64,000 nt of DNA, from NCBI GenBank assembly GCA_932521035.1, contig OW051496.1, positions 2,170,001 through 2,234,000 of the forward strand, in the 5' to 3' direction. Source of the DNA: Oscheius dolichura (taxonomy: Eukaryota; Nematoda; Chromadorea; Rhabditida; Rhabditidae). Each line of letters starts with the position of its first letter. Within the stretch, counting starts at the first letter, position 1. The position numbers were made by a program, and so were the translations under genes. Positions 56,401-64,000 of the stretch are shown here, one piece after another. Under the pieces are notes generated by a model. It searched no databases, had not been told where the DNA came from, and saw only the letters and a program-made list of their open reading frames with translations.

Positions 56401-57509
56401 CCACGATACTGACAAAACGGGAATAGGCGGGGGGTCGAGGGGGGCGGCAACCCCCCACATAGATTAAAAATAAAAAGGAAAAATCAAAGCAGAAGACTGA
56501 AAGTTGCCGCTCCAAAAAGATAGGGGTTTTAGAGTTTACCGAAACCTTTTGATATTGCAGATTGGATGAAACACACCTTTTGAAATTATCAGACTATGGC
56601 CTTGTCCGAGACATATCAGGGTAAGGAAACATTTTGCATTTTTAAAGATATGTCCTTTACAGCCGTGGAACAATACCCTACATGGCGCCTGAAGTAATAA
56701 TCTCGAACAAGTATACCGTTGCTTCGGATGTCTACTCGTTGGGAATCACAATTTGGCAGATGATAGAACGGAAGTCCATTATATTCGTGTATATTTTGGA
56801 TAATTTGAACATTATAGAGATCCGTGGGAGTACCTTATTAGTTGGAGGGATAATCTGAACAATTTATTCGTGGACTTGGTTCTGGATCCAAATAAGGTTG
56901 ACGAAAGCATGTTCAATTTTGTCAAGAGGTGTGTTTGTCAGGAAACTTAATTTTGGATATATCGTTCTCCCTCACCGCACCCAAAAACTCACCAAATGCG
57001 CCCCGCGCTCGAATAATTCGACCTTGCTTATTTTTTGAATATCTATCTTGTTCAGAATTTTATGGCGCACAAGCTGGTATAGGTTATATTCCATAAGAAT
57101 AAGAAATTGCTGAGTTATCAAGACAAACACTTTGATCACCTCAAAAACTCTATTTTGGGTTATATTTCAGCAATTTCTTATTCTTATGGAATATAACCTA
57201 TACCAGCTTGTGCGCCATAAAATTCTGAACAAGATAGACATTCAAAAAATAAGCAAGGTCGAATTATTCGAGCGCGGGGCGCATTTAATGAGTTTTTGGG
57301 CGCGGTGAGGGAGAACGTTGGCCGATATATTGCCCTGCCCATCTAAACAATTTAATTTGCTCCTTTGTCATGATTTTTATAGTTTCTGGGACAACGACTC
57401 AACGAAGCGCCCTTCCATGGAGAAAATCCTTGAGTATTTTAACTATAGAGGAAACAGAGACAATGGAGATTGGCGTCGACCGTCATTAATACCAGGTATT
57501 GTGAATTAG
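53444..57509 (+). CDS. Protein kinase, first half of a tandem-kinase-Kelch gene
   Basis: The exons are 53444-53492, 53539-53635, 53676-53748, 54034-54142, 54181-54304, 54341-54406 (and/or 56561-56620), 56663-56773, 56818-56928 and 57383-57495. The start MTEEEEKDP has no myristoylation glycine. Motifs: loop NNRGFGTVHRA, VAVKTF, HRDIKPPN, VDFGLVRD, YMAPEV and DVYSLGITIW, so it appears active. Two activation-loop exons exist, one with DFG and one with DYG. After KRPSMEKILEYF the frame can either continue to a stop at 57509 or use a donor at 57496 (CCAG|gtattg). That donor joins in phase to the second kinase at 57594. With that splice the whole gene is 2559 nt, exactly 853 codons. Confidence 0.8.
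53759..53995 (+). repeat. TTAA-flanked MITE
   Basis: TTAA-aagggactgtcagggacctt at the left and aaggtccctgacagttt-cTTAA at the right, 237 bp. Sister of 12460-12715. It lies in a kinase gene intron. Confidence 0.85.
54439..54983 (+). repeat. Fold-back element with atcacacgc ends
   Basis: aaagggacagtatcacacgctcc at the left and the inverse of the ggggcgtgtgatacggtctcttt end at the right, 545 bp, AT-rich interior, in the intron between the two activation-loop exons. Confidence 0.65.
55210..55930 (+). repeat. Diverged tandem repeat units
   Basis: Three units of roughly 250-300 bases each carry a ccttggtaccaatttttatgaaa / ccttggtgccagttttcatgaaa-type core. Two also share a gcggcgcttttcgctgt block. 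A related unit is at 22190-22335. Probably a degraded repeat or element interior. Confidence 0.5.
56964..57316 (+). repeat. Near-perfect long inverted repeat (young fold-back element)
   Basis: Two arms of about 160 bases are almost exact reverse complements: gttctccctcaccgc... and ...gcggtgagggagaac, with a spacer of about 30. The near-identity shows a recent origin. Located in the kinase gene intron before 57383. Confidence 0.9.
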
Positions 57510-57593
57510 CCCATTAAAGTTCTAAAAGACGCATGTAAGCGTCTCTTTTCGAAAAATACGCTCACTTGTTCTTTACGCTATTCAATTTTTAAG

Positions 57594-60466
57594 AAATATC
57601 TTCTGGCACCCGCGAAGTTTTGGAAATTGTAAACTTAGGAGGCCAAGCTGACATAAAGAAATGCTTCCACAAGCGGTTGGGGTTTGCTCACATTTTGTAA
57701 AGCAAGAAGTTCAAGATTTAGCTACGTGGCACAGAAGGAGTTCCACCGGCCAAAACTGGATTTAAAATACTTAACTAAAGAAATCAATATTCTTATCGAA
57801 GTAAGGGGAAGGCGGTCTACTTCAAATGTTTTTAGATTCCAAAACATAGAAACGTTGTAACGATATTGGCAACGATCAATAGTGTAGCTCATTCCCAACT
57901 CGTAGGATACATCATGGAATGGGTAGATGGTGGCAGCCTTCATGATGGTTATAATCATCTTCTTAAATAAATAACAAACATTCTAGTTATCCATAATACA
58001 GGCAATGACTACAGTAAGCTGCAAGCTTACCTTTGGATCGAACAAATCGCTCTTGGTCTTGGTCATCTTCATAAAAACGGCATCATGCACAGAGATCTGA
58101 AGACAGCTAAGTTTTGATCACAAAATTGTTTCCTTGCTAAAGCTGACTAATTTTAGCATATTGGTAATCAACAAAACTCAAGTGAAGTTATGTGATCTTG
58201 GATACGGACAATATATTTCCGAAAAAAACAAAAGCGGAGGGTAACGTATTTCTTCCTTTCTTTTTTTCTTGGACGAACTATTTGTTCACGGAAGCTGGCG
58301 CCAGCTTTTACGTTATCCAAATTTGTTTCAGAATCGGCACATTGTTTTACAAGTCACCCGAAATGATCGCATGCGGCTCCGAAAATTATTCTGAGTACGG
58401 CTTCCCAACCGATATCTACTCACTTAGCATTATTATTTGGGAGGTGCTGCATAGAAAGTAAGCAAGTCATCAGTTAAAGTTCTCTATAGCGCATTTCCAA
58501 CGGATATAGTCTTTTCCAACGGATAGGTATAAAAGAATAAAAAATACAGTAATCAGGTTTTTCTTGAAAATCAGGCAAAATTTGAGATTTTGTTCTCCGA
58601 CCCCAAAATGGTCCCGAGCGGAGGCGAATTACTGTATCCGTTGGAAAAACTATATTGCACGGAATAACCTCTCCGCTGCGGACCAGGGGTGTGCGGAAGG
58701 GAAATTACGTAACGGGCAATAGTTTCGGAAGTGGTAGTATATCTCCTTCCAAACAACTCATGGAGTAATTCTGTTTTGATATTCGGATTCCTCACAAAAT
58801 TTCCGACCTTTGGTATATAACATACTTTGGATTTCCGCTTAATCTGTAAGAAAAAGGTGATAAATGAAAAATTCCGGAAGAGTTTCGGAAGAGGGGAAGT
58901 TTTCCATTTATCACGTTTGTTAGGGAAGGAACCATAAAGTGTTATGTACCAAAAGATCGCAAATTTTGTGAGGAATCCGAATATCAAAACAGAATTACTC
59001 CATGAGTTGTTTTAAAGGAGATATACTACCACTTCCGAAACTATTGCCCGTTACGTAATTTCTCTTCCGCACACCCCTGCTGCGGACCAGAAAGCTTTCA
59101 AGCATGGCCCCCCGTAGCCGAGACGCTCCGCCAAATTTGAATTCATGTCTTTACCATGGAAAATAGGTTATATCTTTCAGAATACCCTACACTGAGTTAG
59201 GAGAAATGGGAGAGTTTACATTCTCAAATAAAATTCTTCAAGGAATACGTCCTATTGTAGAATCTGACAGAATCGATAAAGATGTAGCAGATTTTATGGA
59301 GAGGTATGTTTTATTATATTCACCTCTAGCAATTTGATACAATATTCGAGGAGATTTGATAAGCGAATTTTAGAGGATGGCAGAACGACGCTGCCAAAAG
59401 ACCGGTAGTCGACGAATGCGTCCATTTCTTCAGATCAAAATATCAAGCAATCAGTCTATCTTCTACGGTAAGCATTCTCCAGACTCATTTAGAGTATTTT
59501 CTACCTCCAATTACTGTAAATAACTGGCGTTTTAAGGTTTTGATCGTAAGAGGAGTCAAACACAATGGCATAGTGGATGAGGTTCTCGTGTTGAGCCGAA
59601 ATAAATCGACCTGGATCCAGTTACCATTGAAACTACCCACTTGGGCATCCGATTGTGCGGGAATCTTCTTGAATGAAGAAATCTACATCTTTGGGGGCTC
59701 CTGCAACAAGAAGCAGTTATACAAACGAGGAAAGAAGAATACTGAATGGCAGCAGCTGGCCGAGATGAATGCTGAACGCATCCGGATCTCGAATAGTTGC
59801 CTAAAATGGAATGGATTCATTTGGGTTTTTGGAGGACACGATCCCAAAACTAACATATCTTTGAAGAGCGTCGAACGATACAATCCGAAGGAAGATAAAT
59901 GGACTGTTATGTCGTAAGTTGTACATTGAAGGACTCCAAAAAGAGTTTTTAGCGACATGCTCTATGCCAGATCGAGCGCAGCATCAGCTGTCTGGAATGG
60001 AAAACTGATCATTTGTGGAGGACGTGACCACGAAAATAAGGTCTTGAAAAGCGTGGAATGCTTTGATCCGGATAGTGGCGTTTGGAGAAAGTTGAATGAT
60101 ATGCCAATAGCTCTATCCGGCCACACAATGGTTTCGTATGAAGACAAGCTAACTGTTGTCGGAATTTCCGAAGTGACGACTCTCTCGGTGATGCTAGAAA
60201 TGAATCCTCGAGAAGAAAATGGAAGGTGGAAGGAATTGCCTTCAACTAACAACTGTAATGCCATATTTACGGCCGTAGCTCTGCAAAACGAGATCTTCGC
60301 TATGGGTGGAAGAGATGAGAAAGAAGATCGCTGTCAAGTAGAGATTTACGACGGGGAAAAGTGGAGAAACGGCCCTCCTCTTCCATATATTCGATGTACT
60401 ACGCCATCTATTGTGATTCCTCAATATTTTGCTGATACTCTATGTAATTATTGTAATGTAGCATAA
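57594..60466 (+). CDS. Second kinase plus Kelch domain of the tandem-kinase gene
   Basis: The exons are 57594-57681, 57722-57800, 57836-57947, 58002-58110, 58157-58240, 58332-58457, 59181-59303, 59374-59467, 59537-59913 and 59953-60466. No start codon of its own is visible: the first exon opens EISSGTREVLEIV right after a tttttaag acceptor. The glycine loop is weak (NLGGQADIKKCF). YVAQKEF supplies the VAxK lysine, HRDLKTAN is complete, and DFG reads DLG (KLCDLGYGQ). The APE position reads KSPEM. It may be an active or atypical kinase. The Kelch domain (59537 to 60466) is intact with FGG, VERYNPKEDKW and VECFDPDSGVW, ending NYCNVA. Intron 58458-59180 holds a hAT MITE nested in an M5 element. 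A missing start plus a conserved in-phase acceptor supports fusion to the upstream kinase. Confidence 0.8.
58490..59150 (+). repeat. M5-family element hosting a nested MITE
   Basis: gcatttccaacggatatagt at the left and gagacgctccgccaaatttgaattcatg at the right match 36768-36902. The middle is interrupted by the hAT MITE 58684-59079. Confidence 0.6.
58684..59079 (+). repeat. hAT MITE with exact 8-bp target duplication, nested
   Basis: CTGCGGAC occurs at 58676-58683 and 59080-59087. The ends are caggggtgtgcggaag and its complement, and the arms are long and nearly identical (ggaatccgaatatcaaaaca and inverse). Removing 404 bases restores the M5 sequence. Confidence 0.92.
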
Positions 60467-61105
60467 CACTTTTATACACGTTTCTTCTTATTTGAAAGGG
60501 GAAAGGGACAAGAGATTTTGATTTTTCTCAAAGGTGGCCCGGCAATAAGTTACTAGAAAAAATATGTAAAAGAAGAAGAAATAGACTAAAATGGAAGGCG
60601 CGTTCAAAGCAATCGGCAGCAGGTCCCTCAGGGTTCCTTTAACTTCTCTTATTGAAACCAGCCATACAACAGCTTAATTGACCTTGTGATGGGCGTCTCT
60701 TTCCCAATTTCTCACTCTCGGCGTTGTTGATTGATCGATCTGTTTGTGCATGCTGTCCATTTTTTCATCCTATTCAGAACAAGTGATATCGAAAATAGCT
60801 TATAGTACTAACAAGGGAGCCTTTTCAGTTTAAGGTGGCTTCACGCAACGAGGCCTACACCATTCAAAAACTGTCCTGGAATCCGTTTTAAAAGTTCTCC
60901 AAGTGACCCGTGCTTGAGTTAGGTTGCTAGCTTTTTGAGAGAGAAAAGGCGGAAAACGCTAGATGAGTCGTAAAATACGCACAAATGACCCCGAAATGAA
61001 AAGTTGGATAGAGAATAGGCCACATACGTAGTCAGTCGCTTGGGACTCGGTTGTTCAGGGTCAAATGGTCACTACCACTTGGTCCCTGACAGTTTCTTTA
61101 AGCTT
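60467..61105. other. Intergenic with family R and P fragments
   Basis: About 60825-60900 matches family R (gtttaaggtggcttcacgc, gaatccgttttaaaa). About 60905-61100 is the inverse of 13877-14070 (ggaaaacgctag, gagaataggcc, ggtccctgacagtttctTTAA). No gene. Confidence 0.6.
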
Positions 61106-61627
61106 AGGGCTGTAATAGCCTTGCTTTCACATTGAAAGAAATTGTTTCTTTCTCGAATTTTTATTTGAAAAATAACAAAAATGAGTAAATTAATTTTTGC
61201 GAGCAGTGCTCTAGAAATGGCTGTTTGCATTTAAAAACAATAACATTTCAAGAGTTTGTGGTAGCATACTTTTCCTGTAGTCGGTCAAAATCATTCGAGC
61301 ACAGCTGAATAAACGTTCTGAATCTGCACTTGTAGAAGGAACGCATAAATGACGACGGGCTAAAGTTGCTAGATTAGGAAAGCGCTCTTTGTTTTCCTAT
61401 AAAATAAGTAAAAAAATAACTATATCAATAACTCAGTGGATTCGTACATCTATCTGGTGGTTCCGATAGATATCTCTGGACTTCCTATAACAAGTTGATA
61501 AAAACAGAAATATATCGACGATTTTGAGACCATGCTGAATAATAGTTATTATACACATTATAAATGAAACAACAAGAAACAACTGTGAAGAGAAACAACA
61601 ATAAAAAAGGCTACATTTGCAGCCCAA
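61106..61627 (-). mobile_element. hAT transposon remnant with transposase dimerisation domain
   Basis: The minus-strand exon 61396-61211 reads FPNLATLARRHLCVPSTSADSERLFSCARM, then LTDYRKSMLPQT and EMLLFLNAN to a TAG. This is the hAT C-terminal (hATC) dimerisation signature. Candidate ends are tagggctgtaatagcc (about 61107) and the inverse of ttgggctgcaaatgtagcc (about 61626). The DDE catalytic part and BED finger are missing. A plausible source of mobility for the hAT MITEs in this window, but this copy is dead. Confidence 0.78.
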
Positions 61628-62023
61628 GAAATGCTCAAAGAAAAACTTTCGCGGCAGACATATTTCCGCGCGAGACCAGAGGCTGCCGAAACGCCGTTTT
61701 GCCCCTTAAAAAATCACGGCTAGGACATTGAGGCTAGGGTAATTCAAAAGGAGCTCGAAGAAGTACGTCGAAAACAGCCGGTTTTTGTGGTATTGTTCTC
61801 CTTTTGTAGCATCCTTCCAACTCCCCTCCCCTCCTCGTAAACGCAAATAACACTTTTTGTTGAGATTTCTCCTTTTCCAACAAACGAATTGTTCACTTTT
61901 TGTTGACATTCGTCTAGAATGTCCATAATTTTGCCGCTATAGAAAAAGAGGTACCTTCCTCAAAAGAAATAAAAGTGAAACGGCCAAAAACAACATTTGC
62001 TGATCCAAATCTAGACTAGAGGC
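61628..62023. other. Unassigned spacer
   Basis: No supported gene. The kinase homology starts abruptly at about 62024. Confidence 0.35.
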
Positions 62024-62824
62024 ATGGGATATGTTATGGAATATATGGAACTCGGCAGTCTTCATAATGGTTATCATTTTTTATTTCAATTTTAAAGAAT
62101 GTCAACAGAAATCCACGATGTCTCCAAACATTATGACATGCAGTTAATCGCCTTGTGGATCGAACAAATTGGCTATGGGCTACAATATCTGCATGAAAAT
62201 GGAATACTTCACAGAGATGTCAACCCTTCAAAGTATACATTTTCTCTGTTTATTAATACTCGTTTTTAGCATCCTTTTAGCAACAAGAACTCATTTAAAA
62301 CTGACCGGCTTTGGACTGGCTAGTAATATTCCTCACAAAAATACCGATACTTCCGGGTAAACGACACTTCTTTTTCCCTGTAATGTTGTTTTTCCAGTCC
62401 CATTGGCACCGACCCCTATATGGCCCCGGAAATAGTGGGAACAGAAAATAATTATGGAGCCCCGGCTGATGTTTATTCGTTTGGAATCACAATATGGGAA
62501 ATATTCCACAGGAAGTGATTTATTCGTTAGAATTTCATCGTTTTTATGATTACAGATCTCCATCGAAATATTTCATGATTTTCGTGGATCATTCTGGAAG
62601 TTCTTATGAACTGCCAATGGAGTCTACCGAAATGAATGAGCATACGTATAAGTTTGTTCAATAGTTCGTTTATTCGAAAGCAAATATATATGATCAATTG
62701 TTTCAGTTGTTGGCACAAAAACCCATTGAAGCGACCGTCTCTGAATGAGATTACGGAATACTTTCGGTTTAGCAAATCCGGTTTTTCAAATTCTTCCTTA
62801 GGTATCTATTTAATTTGCCAGTAA
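62024..62824 (+). CDS. Pseudokinase half, 5'-truncated, of a second tandem-kinase gene
   Basis: It starts at MGYVMEYMELGSLHN, so the N-lobe with glycine loop and VAVK is missing. Exons run through EIHDVSKHYDM, HRDVNPSN, TGFGLASN, PIGTDPYMAPEIV, SFGITIW, SPSKYFMIF and KNPLKRPSLNEI. The catalytic loop has Asn for the KP lysine (HRDVNP) and DFG is GFG, so it is predicted inactive. After SNSSL the frame can read on to a stop at 62824, or use the donor at 62820 (TTAG|gtatct). That donor joins in phase to the exon at 63425, as in the gene at 53444-60466. It may be a pseudogene because of the truncation. Confidence 0.6.
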
Positions 62825-62831
62825 TACTCTG

Positions 62832-63424
62832 CTAACAAGGGAACTTTTTCAATAAGCGATGCGTTCCGGCTAAAGGAAGTACATCATTCGATAGAGAAGC
62901 AAAAGTTGTACAAGGAACTGTTGTCAGTAAGTGCCTAATGCACGTTTCAGTTACACCAACCCGTAAGATCTCGGCAGAACAGCCGTTTTGCGGAATATCA
63001 TTTTGAAATGAACGCATGCTTCTAGGTTGCAGCGTGGCGCAACAGGTAAGCGGTAAGAAAGCGAACCTATGGACGAAAGTTCGGTTCCCCGGTTGTTTTA
63101 TTTGCTTTTTTTCTTTTTAGCGGTATTATTGCTTCCAGCACTTTATTATTGAAGTGTACCGCTGTGTCCGGCCGGTTAATAAATATTGAGCGTTGTTATT
63201 CGTCACAAACCGTGAAAACCACAATAGTTCTTCAAAGCAAAGCATGCGTTCATTTCAAAATGATATTCCGCAAAACGGCTGTTCTGCCGAGATCTTACGG
63301 GTTGGTGTAACTGAAACGTGCATTAGGCACTTCAACAGTTCCTTGTACAACTTTTGCTTCTCTATCGAATGATGTACTTCGTTTAGTCGGAACGCATCGC
63401 TTATTGAAAACGTTACTTTGTAAG
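62832..63424 (+). repeat. Fold-back element with tRNA-like core (family T)
   Basis: The ends ctaacaagggaactttttca and the inverse of cttacaaagtaacgttttca continue into aagcgatgcgtt. The core about 63030-63100 has tggcgcaacagg and agttcggttcccc. Longer inner arms (ttcagttacaccaacccgta / tacgggttggtgtaactgaa) are perfect. Its right end supplies the tttgtaag acceptor for the exon at 63425. Confidence 0.8.
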
Positions 63425-63642
63425 AAATACCTTCTCATCCCTTCAATGAATGTAAATTTTTGGAAGCATTGAAAAGTGGAGGACAAGGGGTTGTTAGAAA
63501 ATGTTTTCATAAGCACTATGGGTTTGATGTTTTATTTTTTTAAATAAAGGAACATTTAAGGTATGTAGCCCTTAAAGAATTCTTCCATAATGATAAACAG
63601 TCCGCTCAGGTGAATATGCGTGAGATAAAACTTCTTATCGAG
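63425..63642 (+). CDS. Start of the second kinase of a tandem-kinase gene, rest not resolved
   Basis: Exon 63425-63521 (EIPSHPFNECKFLEAL, glycine loop KSGGQGVVRKCF) joins in phase to 63561-63642 (YVALKEFFHNDKQS, MREIKLLIE), with the VAxK lysine and a helix-C glutamate. It is a clear paralogue of 57594-57800, including the opening EI-S and KCFHK motifs. The next expected exon (kinase strand 4-5) could not be found intact before the window end, so the gene may be cut by the edge or decayed. Confidence 0.65.
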
Positions 63643-63925
63643 GTATTTTTTTTTCTCATTTTAGACTGGCTGCTCTTAGTTTGTCATTATGTTCCAAAAA
63701 TCTAACATTCTTCTCTAATGTGTACACAGCTCGCCAAATTTCAAAAAATCGGCGAGGCAATCCCTATGGTCATTTCTATTCTTGTTTTTTTGTGTTTTTA
63801 AATCAAAATTAAAGGGAGTAGCGGTAGTATTTGCCATGGCGTTGGGAGAACCCCCGATGTTCTACGGTTTACTGCAGTTCTCCAAAAGCAGGAAGCAAGT
63901 TGAATTAGTCAGAAAAAATTGCAAA
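63643..63925. other. No gene resolved
   Basis: An open stretch at 63668-63760 (KNLTFFSNVYTARQ) lies at the position of the next kinase exon but does not align convincingly. Confidence 0.3.
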
Positions 63926-63932
63926 AATGTGG

Positions 63933-64000
63933 TTGGCCCATAAAGGAGTCGAACTCGAGATGAAAAAACGCAAAAGATTCATAGCCTAGACCACTATCCT
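63933..64000 (-). other. tRNA-like sequence, cut by window end
   Basis: On the minus strand: agtggtctaggct (A-box-like), an anticodon-arm-like stretch and gagttcgactcc (B-box-like), followed by tatgggcc, which could be a 3' acceptor strand. The T-stem pairs poorly and the 5' acceptor lies outside the window, so a real tRNA cannot be claimed. Confidence 0.35.

Noticed and set aside
57510-57593. Independent start codon for the second kinase at 57594
   Set aside because: The only ATG there is followed at once by a stop (atgtaa). The acceptor phase fits the upstream donor.
1-64000. CRISPR arrays, bacterial operons, ribosome binding sites
   Set aside because: The window is eukaryotic, with spliced genes. 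No regularly spaced direct repeats with unique spacers were seen.

Overview
The window looks like nuclear DNA of a small invertebrate, most likely a nematode. Protein exons are separated by short GT-AG introns (often 30-60 bases) with TTTCAG/TTTTAG acceptors. Several start codons follow a TTTCAG-like acceptor within 6-20 bases, as expected for spliced-leader addition. The AT-rich DNA is full of fold-back transposons. The species cannot be named from the sequence.

The main theme is a family of protein kinase-Kelch genes in two clusters. Left: a pseudokinase tail (209-994), an intact 568-residue kinase-Kelch gene (1467-4059), a Kelch remnant (12809-13491), a kinase-broken copy (14960-17541, minus), a tandem pair (26375-30059, minus) and a kinase shard (31388-31586, minus). 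Right: a tandem pair 53444-60466 (plus) and a second, truncated pair 62024-63642 that runs toward the window edge. The family shares an N-terminal kinase domain with conserved intron positions and a C-terminal beta-propeller of Kelch repeats. Some members start with an N-myristoylation-like MGxxxS. In three places the end of one kinase can be spliced in frame to the start of the next, giving kinase-kinase-(Kelch) proteins. In two of these the first kinase has lost catalytic residues while the second keeps what is visible. This recurrent pseudokinase/kinase/Kelch architecture is the most interesting signal here.

Between the clusters lie ordinary genes: an alpha-carbonic anhydrase (4756-8257), an unrecognised secreted cysteine-containing protein (10024-12169, minus), a broken membrane-protein gene (19387-20001, minus), an F-box protein (33071-39862), an unrecognised signal-peptide plus single-TM protein (41447-43766), a small single-TM protein whose C-terminus is now made by a hAT MITE (44709-45425, minus), an SLC46-type transporter (46349-50130) and a secreted collagen (50421-52799, minus) convergent with it.

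Mobile DNA: a frameshifted Helitron helicase (22878-24678), the tail of a non-LTR retrotransposon (7220-7690), a hAT transposase end (61106-61627), a PIF/Harbinger-like element (31644-32759 with a second copy at 14387-14930), a family of TTAA-flanked MITEs, a fold-back family carrying a tRNA-like core (4988-5456, 62832-63424), two hAT MITEs with exact 8-bp target duplications, and a very young inverted repeat (56964-57316). Exon boundaries were worked out by hand from splice consensus, phase and paralogue comparison. For most multi-exon genes the exon lengths add up to a whole number of codons.
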